From positions 1 through 50,717 of the IMG/VR virus record IMGVR_UViG_3300017605_000223: a stretch of DNA of 50,717 nucleotides; one strand, given 5' to 3'. The DNA is from a virus. Below are positions 16,996-23,626 of this stretch, piece after piece. Below the pieces are notes generated by a model. That model did no database searches. It saw only the letters and a list, made by a program, of their open reading frames with translations, and was not told where the DNA came from. The position numbers and the translations under genes were made by a program. Numbering within the stretch: the first letter of the stretch is position 1; each line of letters opens with the position of its first letter.

Positions 16996-17222
16996 AAGTG
17001 TTCTTCTACTACAGTATCATAGCTTTCAATTTTCGTATCTTGGATACCTAGTGCTTTAGCAATAACTTCTCCACCCTGAGCAGCTTGTTTACACTCTGCC
17101 TTTGATACACCATATGTAACTATGTGTGTAAATTCACCATCCCATGCAACGATGATAATTTGACGTAGATCATTTTCCTTAACGAATCTGTGTGCTGCTG
17201 CGATTGCTATACGTTTAGGCAT
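16992..17222 (-). CDS. Conserved phage hypothetical protein, 76 aa
   Basis: Contains THIVTYGVSKAECKQAAQGG followed by EVIAKALG. This pattern is found in many short phage proteins of unknown function, usually as V/I-T-x-G-K-S-x-x-x-C-x-Q-A-A. It overlaps the HNH-like gene by four bases and lies directly downstream of tRNA-Tyr. The role is not known. Confidence 0.75.
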   Translation of the reverse strand: MPKRIAIAAAHRFVKENDLRQIIIVAWDGEFTHIVTYGVSKAECKQAAQGGEVIAKALGIQDTKIESYDTVVEEHL

Positions 17223-17223
17223 A

Positions 17224-17313
17224 ATGGCTAGGGGTGGGAGTTGAACCCACAGCGCCCCTGTCGGAGAACGGATTTACAGTCCGTTGCAGCCAACCGATAT
17301 CTGCCTCCCTGCC
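17224..17313 (-). tRNA. tRNA-Tyr (anticodon GTA)
   Basis: On the minus strand the D-stem is GCAG/CTGC, the anticodon stem ACGGA/TCCGT closes the loop CTGTAAA (anticodon GTA), and a type II variable arm (CTCC/GGGG) is present, as expected for bacterial tRNA-Tyr. The T-arm is GTGGG-TTCAACT-CCCAC. The acceptor stem is imperfect: 5' GGCAGGG against 3' CCCTAGCC pairs only with a bulge or mismatch, and no CCA is encoded at the proper place. Ends are uncertain by a few bases. Confidence 0.85.
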
Positions 17314-17317
17314 GTAC

Positions 17318-17452
17318 TTAAGCACCGTAGTATCCTAATTTCATAGCTTCTGATTCAGGAAATGTTTCTGGGTCTAATTCCCAATATGTTCTAGTAATAA
17401 GTAAGAACAAATAAGAACGAAAGTACTGAACAAACGCACCTTTAACTATCAT
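17318..17452 (-). CDS. Small hypothetical protein between two tRNAs, 44 aa
   Basis: Open frame from ATG 17452 to TAA 17318, starting MIVKGAFVQYFRSYLFLLIT and ending with ESEAMKLGYYGA. It has a hydrophobic, aromatic N-terminal half and an acidic C-terminal half. It fills the gap between tRNA-Leu and tRNA-Tyr, and its first base is the tRNA-Leu discriminator base. The clean fit suggests a real gene, but no ribosome site can exist outside the tRNA sequence. Confidence 0.5.
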   Translation of the reverse strand: MIVKGAFVQYFRSYLFLLITRTYWELDPETFPESEAMKLGYYGA

Positions 17453-17535
17453 GCTCGTGGCGGGACTCGAACCCGCATAGCGCGAACGCCGAGAGATTTT
17501 AAGTCTCTTGTGTATACCGATTCCACCACACGAGC
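17452..17535 (-). tRNA. tRNA-Leu (anticodon TAA)
   Basis: A complete type II tRNA of 84 nt on the minus strand. The acceptor GCTCGTG/CACGAGC pairs fully, with discriminator A. The D region GTGGAATCGGTATACAC is typical of tRNA-Leu. The anticodon arm AGAGA-CTTAAAA-TCTCT gives anticodon TAA, reading TTA codons. A long variable arm and the T-arm GCGGG-TTCGAGT-CCCGC follow. No CCA is encoded. TTA is a common codon in this phage, so it may supplement the host pool. Confidence 0.95.
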
Positions 17536-17583
17536 TACCCTTTTCATAGTTCGTCGTACTCGTCTACTACTTCTTCATATGTT

Positions 17584-17961
17584 TTATGCATCGCTCGTCT
17601 CAGGCCCGGTTTCATTAACTGCTGCCACGCTCCCGGCACGAATCGGCTGCGACGTTTGCGTAGGTGCAGGAATACCAAAGTATTGTAGATGCCATTCTTC
17701 AAAGGACTTGTGTCTATTTTCATATTCACGTCTACCACAATCAGCCCAAGTAATCTCAATCGCGCCATGTTCCACCGCCAGCTTCCGTTTGGATTTGGCT
17801 ATATCGAAATGTTCACCAACGTGACCGGCTTTCTGTATCCAATGACGACCGACACCAATCTTGTCAGCCATCTCAACTAACTCTGTATGTGTATCCGCAA
17901 CCATATGACACATAATCATGCGTCCAAATGGTGCTTCCATATCATCTACGTAGACGCTCAT
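17584..17961 (-). CDS. DUF4031 domain protein, 125 aa
   Basis: The N-terminal 75 residues match DUF4031 closely in pattern: SVYVDDMEAPFGRMIMCHMV, then HTELVEMADKIGV, W at the usual site, HFDIAKSKRKLAVEHGAIEI and TWADC. DUF4031 proteins are small and of unknown biochemical role, common in phages and some bacteria. The remaining 50 residues are a variable Pro/Thr-rich tail. The ATG at 17961 begins three bases after the tRNA-like RNA ends; an in-frame TTG at 17970 would lie within that RNA. Confidence 0.85.
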   Translation of the reverse strand: MSVYVDDMEAPFGRMIMCHMVADTHTELVEMADKIGVGRHWIQKAGHVGEHFDIAKSKRKLAVEHGAIEITWADCGRREYENRHKSFEEWHLQYFGIPAPTQTSQPIRAGSVAAVNETGPETSDA

Positions 17962-17963
17962 AA

Positions 17964-18063
17964 GGCGCAAGCCGGAATCGAACCAGCCTTCTCCAATAAT
18001 ATAGTGGCCGAACTATACTATCGAAGCTACCCAAGAACACGGGAGACAAGTGTTCTTTGCGCC
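17964..18063 (-). ncRNA. tRNA-like RNA without a recognisable anticodon loop, 100 nt
   Basis: The minus strand reads GGCGCAA at 18063-18057 and its exact complement TTGCGCC at 17970-17964, a seven-base acceptor-like stem. Next to the 3' side is a canonical T-arm, GCTGG-TTCGATT-CCGGC. Between them are a hairpin AGAACAC/GTGTTCT with a nine-base loop and a long hairpin of about ten pairs (ATAGTATAGT against ACTATATTAT, loop TCGGCC) on a CTTC/GAAG base. No seven-base anticodon loop with a usable anticodon was found. It may be a degenerate tRNA, a tRNA mimic or a decoy for tRNA-binding or tRNA-cutting enzymes. Confidence 0.6.
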
Positions 18064-18071
18064 ATTATAGG

Positions 18072-18156
18072 GGCGGTAAGGAAATTGTATAGACTCCGGT
18101 GCCTGTGGTCACCACTATACAAATATGTAGGTATCTAATCCACATACCTTACCGCC
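18072..18156 (-). ncRNA. Structured three-way-junction RNA of unknown function, 85 nt
   Basis: Three helices can be drawn by eye on the minus strand. P1 is GGCGGTAAGG (18156-18147) with CCTTACCGCC (18081-18072), ten perfect pairs. P2 is TATGT-GG with CC-T-ACATA around the loop ATTAGATA (18139-18132). P3 is TTGTATAG (18122-18115) with CTATACAA (18092-18085), with a GGTG/CACC helix inside. The element begins eight bases after the stop of the gene at 18165 and is followed by the tRNA-like RNA. The P2 loop with its closing pairs, GGATTAGATACC, equals the 790 loop of bacterial 16S rRNA. No known riboswitch class was recognised. Confidence 0.6.
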
Positions 18157-18164
18157 GTACTTAT

Positions 18165-18422
18165 TTAACGACCTTCCTGACTCTTAGCATACTGTAACAC
18201 AGAATCTAACTGCGAATCAGTAAGATTTTCCAGCGCCTTCGTAATGTTATGCATAACCTTTTCACGGCGTGGTAACTTTTCTACGCGCTCTGCTTCTGCA
18301 TTAGCATCGGCAGCAGCCTGTGCATCAGCCTTATCAGCGGCCTTCTCTGCGGCAACCTCTGCTTTTGTGGGAGCAGTTGTCGTTGTAGCTGGCGCGGTGG
18401 CGTCCTTCTTGTCATCAGCCAT
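18165..18422 (-). CDS. Ala/Lys-rich hypothetical protein, 85 aa
   Basis: The N-terminal half is low-complexity (ATAPATTTTAPTKAEVAAEK and an Ala/Asp helix). The C-terminal part looks like a small helical domain (KVMHNITKALENLTDSQLDS). The extended charged helix could act as a linker or bind nucleic acid. It lies between the DUF669-like gene and the structured RNA cluster. Function unknown. Confidence 0.65.
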   Translation of the reverse strand: MADDKKDATAPATTTTAPTKAEVAAEKAADKADAQAAADANAEAERVEKLPRREKVMHNITKALENLTDSQLDSVLQYAKSQEGR

Positions 18423-18458
18423 TGTTCAAATTCTCCATAGAACATAAATGTTATGATA

Positions 18459-18935
18459 CTATTGAATCGGTGACCAACAACCAGCCTTGAAATCCTGTAC
18501 TTGCTGTTGATTTTCTTCATTGATACCTACATCAAGATCGCCCTTCACACGCTTGCCCTTCACTTCCATCCATCCGTCACCTACGGACCCATCATCAGTA
18601 TTGAAACCAAAATCCTTACCAGTGAAATCATCGTTGAATTGCTTTTCAGCTTCCTGATTACGCTTGTAGCCAAGTACGGCCATTAGAAACTGTTTACCGA
18701 TTGCCTGTGCACCTTCGCTCTGTTGATACGTGTTAAAGAAAATACGAGTACCCTTCTTATGGCCGTTCATATCTTCTGCAAGGACTAGCGGGAATCTAAT
18801 TCCGTAGGAATCTTCACCCTTCCGATTCTTTCTCATAAACGACTTAGGCTCACCAACAATAAACTCGTATTCGCCCTTGGAAAGAATCTCAATAGATGCA
18901 CTTACTGCATCGGGTGAGAAATCATAACGTGGCAT
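18459..18935 (-). CDS. DUF669-like putative ssDNA-binding protein, 158 aa
   Basis: Residues about 17-95 follow the DUF669 pattern: LSKGEYEFIVGEPK, then FPLVLAEDMNGHKKGTRIFF, TYQQ, and a helix with IGKQFLMAVLGY. Such proteins are usually next to a Sak4-like or other annealing ATPase in phage recombination modules and are thought to bind single-stranded DNA. Here the Sak4-like gene is immediately upstream, which supports the call. The C-terminal half (GDGWMEVKGKRVKGDLDVGI) could form the second half of an OB-like barrel. Confidence 0.65.
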   Translation of the reverse strand: MPRYDFSPDAVSASIEILSKGEYEFIVGEPKSFMRKNRKGEDSYGIRFPLVLAEDMNGHKKGTRIFFNTYQQSEGAQAIGKQFLMAVLGYKRNQEAEKQFNDDFTGKDFGFNTDDGSVGDGWMEVKGKRVKGDLDVGINEENQQQVQDFKAGCWSPIQ

Positions 18936-18958
18936 CTGTCTAATCTCTCTGTCTAGAG

Positions 18959-19861
18959 TTAACGTCGTGGCACAGCCTTAGGATTTAGGCGAGCCGCCTT
19001 AATACGCTCAACTGATTTTAGGAAATCTACATTAGATTCTACAGTTTCAAATACACCACCGTACCTACAACCTGCCTGGATAATCTCATCACCATTAAAA
19101 CGATGGCGATATACCGTATTTGAGCCGCCGCCTACGGCTTCTGTGTGAGTTAGTATGTCCCAGAGTCCTCCTATATCATCTGGCATTGTTTGTCCGGTAA
19201 ACCCTGGACGCAGACGTAGAAGTGTAGGTTGATCGCCAATTTTAGCAGGCTTCTGGAAAGTATGTCTCTCATGTGCACCAACGATAAGATGCTTCTTATG
19301 TTTCTTTGCAAGCTCAATCGTACCCATGAGGAATTGAAGTATAAGACTCATTTCGATTCCGTAATCCTGCACAGCAGGCAAGATCACATCATACTTATCT
19401 ACAATGTTCTTGATCGTCTTAGACTTCTCAGTTGCATCTGCAATCGTCAATCCTTTAGCCATTGCATCACGACGGGCCGCAGTTGAATCATCTATCAAGA
19501 TGGAATCAAACTGGTCACCGTATTCACGTAATGCAAAATCAATTGCATCACTAGTCATATCAAATCTAGCTGTGAGAATCAACTCACCCTTGTCATCGAA
19601 ATGATCTTCGATATCTACTGTCAACATATTCACTACACCTGGATATCTGCTCACGCATAAGGGGGATCGAAGTGTTTCAATCCCTGCGCCATTGTTGATA
19701 AACAATGAACGCTCACCTGCACTAGCCATGAAGAATGTCTTACCTGTTTTCGCGGGGCCATACGCCATCCACGTTACAGATTCTCCCGGCGGTACTTCGT
19801 TTAATCGTCGGAAGTTGTGATGGTCAACTAACATTTTTGGTTTAGGTTGTGTGCTTGTCAT
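18959..19861 (-). CDS. Sak4-like RecA-fold ATPase (phage recombination), 300 aa
   Basis: Walker A is GPAKTGKT (residues 35-42), and a hydrophobic strand ending in two aspartates, SILIDDST, is the Walker B. A later strand (KKHLIVGAHE) resembles the sensor strand of phage nucleotide-binding proteins of the AAA_24/Sak4 type. Sak4 proteins assist strand annealing with a phage SSB. The neighbouring PD-(D/E)XK nuclease and DUF669-like protein complete a typical recombination set. Its start overlaps the upstream 60-aa gene as ATGA. Confidence 0.75.
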   Translation of the reverse strand: MTSTQPKPKMLVDHHNFRRLNEVPPGESVTWMAYGPAKTGKTFFMASAGERSLFINNGAGIETLRSPLCVSRYPGVVNMLTVDIEDHFDDKGELILTARFDMTSDAIDFALREYGDQFDSILIDDSTAARRDAMAKGLTIADATEKSKTIKNIVDKYDVILPAVQDYGIEMSLILQFLMGTIELAKKHKKHLIVGAHERHTFQKPAKIGDQPTLLRLRPGFTGQTMPDDIGGLWDILTHTEAVGGGSNTVYRHRFNGDEIIQAGCRYGGVFETVESNVDFLKSVERIKAARLNPKAVPRR

Positions 19862-20040
19862 GGTGTAATCAAATCCTCTGACGCAAAACCTAACGTCTGT
19901 TGTCCTGCATGTAATAGCTCTACGAAATCACGGTACTCTGTTGGAGTACAATGAACTTCTGCTGTACGAATATCACTAAAGAACATTTCTACTCTAACAT
20001 TATTACCCATCTGTGAGAAATTACGGAATTCGATTCTCAT
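19858..20040 (-). CDS. Small hypothetical protein, 60 aa
   Basis: The ATG at 20040 follows GGAG by six bases, just after the nuclease stop; the frame is open further upstream inside the nuclease gene but without a good start. The sequence (RIEFRNFSQMGNNVRVEMFF, then SDIRTAEVHCTPTEYRDFVE) suggests two beta strands and a C-terminal helix. Its stop overlaps the Sak4-like start. Function unknown. Confidence 0.7.
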   Translation of the reverse strand: MRIEFRNFSQMGNNVRVEMFFSDIRTAEVHCTPTEYRDFVELLHAGQQTLGFASEDLITP

Positions 20041-20041
20041 T

Positions 20042-20992
20042 CTAGTCTCCCTCATCCGATTCCTCAAAACGCCAAGGCTTGTAGACATAGTCGTTTTCGA
20101 GACGGTTGATTGCCATATTTTCAGTGCTGCTCTTACATACGGAATGGAAAACACAATTGAAACACGCGTTATCATTCTTGGGCCAGAAGTCGTTTGCACG
20201 GCTGATATCAATTTGATGATGCCAATACAGTTGTTCGTTCTCCCAATCTTCTAACTGGCTTGGAGTCCAAGTAGAAAGAAACTGTGAGATTTCTGGTCCT
20301 TGTGTTTTGGTATTATATAATACTTCCACAATCTGACCTTGTACTGGTTCCCCTGCAAGCTTGCTCTCCGCAAACGTGTAGCCACCAAATTGGTCATTAG
20401 GATAGATTGACCGCTCGTAAAACTTCCCCATCTTTGTAGTTGTCTTAAAGTCACGTCCCCACAATTTACCAGTCCACCTTGTAAGTTGGTCCGCTCGACC
20501 GCCCCTACGAGAACCATCTCGCAATTCGACATTGAATATTTGCTCCGTTGCAATTACCTGAATCGCACCAATACGTCTTTCCTTCTCCCATCTTGCGAAT
20601 GCAACAGAGCATGACTTAATTAAACGTAACTCTGTGAGGAATTCATATTGGCTACCAACAACAGGATCACCACCACGCGCACGAAATAACTTAACTGCAC
20701 CAGCAATAGCTTTCGTTGTCTCACCAGTTACTTCTAGAATCTCACGGAACCTGTGATACGCAGAACCGAATCTGAAATATGGGGGCTCATCTTTGGGTGT
20801 ACGACCCATGACATGCCTGTAGAAATAGAAACGAGGACACTTACGGAAATCACGTACAGCAGAATTATCCAGTATCTCACGTTCACAGCGTTGGTTTGCT
20901 ATGCGCGCAAAGAAATGGATAACTGGCGGTTCTACTACCGCCTGACTAATTGGATGTTCTGGAGTATTAAGCTCTACTGATTGGTCGGCCAT
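20042..20992 (-). CDS. PD-(D/E)XK nuclease, Cas4/RecB-like, 316 aa
   Basis: The N-terminal helix SAVRDFRKCPRFYFYRHVM has the pattern of RecB-family nucleases with an early cysteine. The active site is GRADQL followed by GRDFKTTTK, giving the D...D-x-K residues of the PD-(D/E)XK motif. A nearby QFGGYTFA supplies the conserved Gln and Tyr of motif IV. Three cysteines close to the C-terminus (CFNCVFHSVCK) with the N-terminal one could hold an iron-sulphur cluster, as in Cas4 and AddB. It probably resects DNA ends for the annealing system encoded directly downstream. Confidence 0.8.
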   Translation of the reverse strand: MADQSVELNTPEHPISQAVVEPPVIHFFARIANQRCEREILDNSAVRDFRKCPRFYFYRHVMGRTPKDEPPYFRFGSAYHRFREILEVTGETTKAIAGAVKLFRARGGDPVVGSQYEFLTELRLIKSCSVAFARWEKERRIGAIQVIATEQIFNVELRDGSRRGGRADQLTRWTGKLWGRDFKTTTKMGKFYERSIYPNDQFGGYTFAESKLAGEPVQGQIVEVLYNTKTQGPEISQFLSTWTPSQLEDWENEQLYWHHQIDISRANDFWPKNDNACFNCVFHSVCKSSTENMAINRLENDYVYKPWRFEESDEGD

Positions 20993-21152
20993 TTTCTAAT
21001 ATCTCCTTTGCATCACCAAGATCGCGGCGTTCGTTAGCAGAAGCACTAACTCTAGCTTTATTAATTAGTTCTTGTACAATATCAACCGCATTCATTAAGA
21101 CAATACGTTGTGCGTCTGTTAAGTGTTCTTCGGGCCATTCTTTCAGATCCAT
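20967..21152 (-). CDS. Small helical hypothetical protein, 61 aa
   Basis: The ATG at 21152 is preferred to the longer frame from 21167 because GGGAG precedes it by six bases and the upstream gene ends at 21154. The sequence is strongly helical (LTDAQRIVLMNAVDIVQELI). It overlaps the nuclease start by 26 bp, which suggests coupling. Function unknown. Confidence 0.65.
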   Translation of the reverse strand: MDLKEWPEEHLTDAQRIVLMNAVDIVQELINKARVSASANERRDLGDAKEILENGRPISRA

Positions 21153-21153
21153 C

Positions 21154-21363
21154 TTACACTCCCTCAAATATTTTCTTCAAGCTATTCGCTGCTGCAACCG
21201 CATTGTTCGTTGGTGTATTATCACCATGTAATTTTCTAAACTCTGATAACATTGATGCCAGTACATTAGAGAGTGGTGTCTCTCTATAATGCTTATTGAA
21301 CCATTCTACGTCATCTTTCCACAGAGTTACTTCCTTCTTTACCTTACCACGTTTCGTCGTCAT
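21154..21363 (-). CDS. Small basic hypothetical protein, 69 aa
   Basis: Basic at the N-terminus (TTKRGKVKKEVTLWKDD), then helical. The short beta-like start followed by two helices is reminiscent of ribbon-helix-helix regulators, but no confident match can be made by eye. It lies one base downstream of the 155-aa gene. Confidence 0.65.
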   Translation of the reverse strand: MTTKRGKVKKEVTLWKDDVEWFNKHYRETPLSNVLASMLSEFRKLHGDNTPTNNAVAAANSLKKIFEGV

Positions 21364-21364
21364 T

Positions 21365-21832
21365 TTATTTCTTTGTCAGATATACGCCGTTACCTTTGGT
21401 ATCGACCTCACAAGTGTAGTCACTGATTTCACACCACTTACGTAGTTTAACTACGTCCGCTTCGGCGGTAGAAGCGTTAGGAAAATGCATTAATGGTGCT
21501 TTATGTTGTACCGCAGAGGATACGATATCTAACACAGACGACACGTTGGAGATAGTAATTCGTCCGTGGGCCACAGGCTGAATATCTAAGATATTCTTGA
21601 GTTGAGCCACAACTCTGTTATCTAAAATCTTGATGGAGTATTTGTTTTTCAACGCTGCATACGAGGGGTATTGCTCTTTGAATATCTGTGCTACATTAAT
21701 TCCCTCACGTAGTTGGTACGCAAACTTGTTAGGATCAGAAGCACGCCATTCCATATTACCCTTGGCGTCCACTAATTCATCCAAGTAAGAACGCACTTTG
21801 ACAATTGCATTTACTGATTTACTGTAGGCCAT
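21365..21832 (-). CDS. Hypothetical protein, 155 aa
   Basis: No family was recognised. The segment MEWRASDPNKFAYQLREGI near residues 27-45 and ALKNKYSIKILDNRVVAQL give a mixed alpha/beta appearance. The end, CEVDTKGNGVYLTKK, looks like a closing beta hairpin. It overlaps the upstream 69-aa gene by 14 bp. Possibly a small DNA-binding or regulatory protein. Confidence 0.7.
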   Translation of the reverse strand: MAYSKSVNAIVKVRSYLDELVDAKGNMEWRASDPNKFAYQLREGINVAQIFKEQYPSYAALKNKYSIKILDNRVVAQLKNILDIQPVAHGRITISNVSSVLDIVSSAVQHKAPLMHFPNASTAEADVVKLRKWCEISDYTCEVDTKGNGVYLTKK

Positions 21833-22028
21833 TGGCTTCCATTTCTAAATCGTTAGCAATTTCTCTTAGCATCTGATACGCAATCGTAAGAGTCTGCTTT
21901 GTCCTAACTAATTTAGCTGAAACACCTGGGCCTTTATAACCACTGAACACAATTAGTAACACTTCACCGTTAACTGCGTACATCAATCGTTCAGCTTCAA
22001 GGTCGTATTTACCAGCACCGTGTGCCAT
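21819..22028 (-). CDS. Small hypothetical protein, 69 aa
   Basis: A probable beta hairpin (LMYAVNGEVLLIVFSG) is followed by a helix (TLTIAYQMLREIANDLEMEA). Its first base overlaps the last base of the upstream stop. No function is recognised. Confidence 0.65.
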   Translation of the reverse strand: MAHGAGKYDLEAERLMYAVNGEVLLIVFSGYKGPGVSAKLVRTKQTLTIAYQMLREIANDLEMEANGLQ

Positions 22029-22207
22029 TATTTTTCTTCTAGAAAAAATGTTACAGCATCCATACTATCAGTGTTAATAATAAGCTTTGATTCATCTGAG
22101 AATAATAAAACTGTATCACTATTCTCAGGGTAATGCCATGAATCAATAATCATCTTCCCATTAAGAACACGCAAATCCCTAGATGATAATTCTCTCTGTT
22201 TCGCCAT
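22028..22207 (-). CDS. Small hypothetical protein, 59 aa
   Basis: The ATG at 22207 overlaps the upstream stop (TAATG) and is preferred to the longer frame from 22237. The sequence (LNGKMIIDSWHYPENSDTVL, then LFSDESKLIINTDS) looks like three or four beta strands, similar in layout to the 69-aa protein encoded just downstream. Function unknown. Confidence 0.65.
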   Translation of the reverse strand: MAKQRELSSRDLRVLNGKMIIDSWHYPENSDTVLLFSDESKLIINTDSMDAVTFFLEEK

Positions 22208-22551
22208 TATATCTTCTCTGGAAGCTGTTGCTCCCACTGTGCTAATTGATCGGCCTGAAAATAGTGCGTAGAATACACAGAAAGATTAAGCTTCTTAATC
22301 AAATCTTGAAAGGGTGGAAACAGCGGGGCGAAATATCCCTGCGCTTCCACCGTGAAACAAACTAAATCCCAAATCGTAAGACCAGATTTGTCTAAAGCAT
22401 TCCATACTTTTAATGCACGTTGTTCTGGTGAAGCTATGGAAGCGTCCACCTTGGCAACCAACTCGTTGATGTTTTTACGAGTCGCTTGATCTATGTTGTT
22501 GGACTCGTCGGATTGAGAGATTGGTTGATCGCTTCCAGTCCCTTCTTCCAT
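22207..22551 (-). CDS. Hypothetical protein, 114 aa
   Basis: An acidic, Ser-rich N-terminus (EEGTGSDQPISQSDESNN) leads into a helical domain with AQGYFAPLFPPFQDLI in the middle. The overlap of 61 bp with the upstream gene is larger than usual here, so the true start could be slightly downstream. Function unknown. Confidence 0.65.
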   Translation of the reverse strand: MEEGTGSDQPISQSDESNNIDQATRKNINELVAKVDASIASPEQRALKVWNALDKSGLTIWDLVCFTVEAQGYFAPLFPPFQDLIKKLNLSVYSTHYFQADQLAQWEQQLPEKI

Positions 22552-22694
22552 AGCTCCACCATTTTTTCGTCGTTAGGTACTTCTATACTACCAATAGGAT
22601 CGACAACACTACCTACACCTGATTCATTATCCAAATCGTATATCACTATTAATACACTACTATGCCGCTGACGGACCTCGGTAGTTATCTTCAT
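22491..22694 (-). CDS. Small hypothetical protein, 67 aa
   Basis: The ATG at 22694 is chosen because GAGG lies six bases upstream; other in-frame ATGs occur at 22700 and 22706. It begins MKITTEVRQRHSSVLIVIYD and has a second half with EVPNDEKMVELWKKGLEA. Alpha/beta in appearance. It overlaps both neighbours. Function unknown. Confidence 0.6.
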   Translation of the reverse strand: MKITTEVRQRHSSVLIVIYDLDNESGVGSVVDPIGSIEVPNDEKMVELWKKGLEAINQSLNPTSPTT

Positions 22695-23091
22695 CTCCAT
22701 CCTCATCTAGACCGAGATTCTTATTTAGCTCACGATACTTGAATAGCCTGTACTTAATAAGTGCATAGGCGATTGCCTCGGGACCGCTCTTTACAGTAAC
22801 GATCCCATTATCAGTTACAGCATCAGAGGCAAATGCAACCTTATCTGATGTAATACCTAGCAATCTTGCGATAACTGTGTTGAATCCTAAACGCGGAATA
22901 GCTTCGCTCACAAACTCGGCTGCACAATTTGCCCATGCTGCGAGAGAAGAACCAGACTTACCGATATGCACGAGAACCTTGAACGGTAACATCCCTTCAT
23001 TCTCCATAATGGTTACAAACATCGTACCATCAGGAGACTCTACACGAACATTGATGCATGGATAAGACCTATCAACTACCGGGCCAGACAT
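22660..23091 (-). CDS. Stand-alone TSCPD-like domain protein, 143 aa
   Basis: The pattern fits the TSCPD domain found at the C-terminus of B12-dependent ribonucleotide reductases and as free-standing phage proteins: MFVTIMENEGMLPFKVLVHI, then GKSGSSLAAWANCAAEFVSE, a helix with IARLLGI, and the diagnostic end TVKSGPEAIAYAL, corresponding to T-S-C-P-D-A-I-A. The usual Cys is Gly here (KSGPEA). No ribonucleotide reductase gene is in the phage, so it cannot be a simple split domain of a phage enzyme. It may interact with nucleotide metabolism of the host. Confidence 0.65.
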   Translation of the reverse strand: MSGPVVDRSYPCINVRVESPDGTMFVTIMENEGMLPFKVLVHIGKSGSSLAAWANCAAEFVSEAIPRLGFNTVIARLLGITSDKVAFASDAVTDNGIVTVKSGPEAIAYALIKYRLFKYRELNKNLGLDEDGDEDNYRGPSAA

Positions 23092-23119
23092 ATTGTACTC
23101 ACTTGTGTAGGTGTAGCGA

Positions 23120-23626
23120 CTATGTTGTACTATCTTTCTTTTCCTCTACTACCGTGGATTCGGTAATGATTTCCTTAATCTCCTCTACTGCCTCATCCTC
23201 ATCTAACACATCGTCATCTTCCTCATCTGGGTCTACAACATCCTCATCTTCATCGTCATCATCTTCATCGTCGTCATCATCTACTGCATCTGTAACGTCA
23301 TCGTCATCTTCTACATCATCATCGTCATCTTCATCGTCATCTGTACCATTCTCTTCTGGAACATCCACTTCTGCAACTACATCTTCCTCATCGTCATCAT
23401 CATCGTCATCGTCATCTGGATCTACCACTGGCTCATCTTCGTCTACACCTTCAACGAGAGTTTCAAGCTCAGTGAATAAATCATCTGTAGTTGTGGATGT
23501 ATCGAAACCAATCTTGTCAAGATCGTCGTCAAACGAATCAACAACCTGCTTCACTTTATCGTGAATCGCTTGACTCGGCCATTTGGCTAGATCAATAAGA
23601 TCATCCAGCCGCTTAATATCTGACAT
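23120..23626 (-). CDS. Very acidic protein with a long Asp/Glu tail, 168 aa
   Basis: The first 60 residues look folded and helical (MSDIKRLDDLIDLAKWPSQA, then IHDKVKQVVDSFDDDLDKIG). The remaining 100 or so are dominated by Asp and Glu with scattered Val, made from tandem GAT/GAC codons. Such a surface could mimic DNA or bind basic host proteins; an RNA polymerase or nucleoid target is possible but unproven. The ATG at 23626 is the first gene start after a promoter-like sequence at 23672-23700. The opposite strand shows a false poly-Ser frame here. Confidence 0.75.
   Translation of the reverse strand: MSDIKRLDDLIDLAKWPSQAIHDKVKQVVDSFDDDLDKIGFDTSTTTDDLFTELETLVEGVDEDEPVVDPDDDDDDDDDEEDVVAEVDVPEENGTDDDEDDDDDVEDDDDVTDAVDDDDDEDDDDEDEDVVDPDEEDDDVLDEDEAVEEIKEIITESTVVEEKKDSTT

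Noticed and set aside
17544-17615. A 23-aa frame downstream of the DUF4031 gene (start MKPGLRRAMHK)
   Set aside because: Too short and mostly overlapping the DUF4031 gene end; no clear ribosome site.
23058-23564. Plus-strand frame of 168 aa made almost entirely of serine
   Set aside because: It is the complement of the Asp/Glu codon repeat of the minus-strand acidic protein and has no ribosome site or neighbours on its strand.
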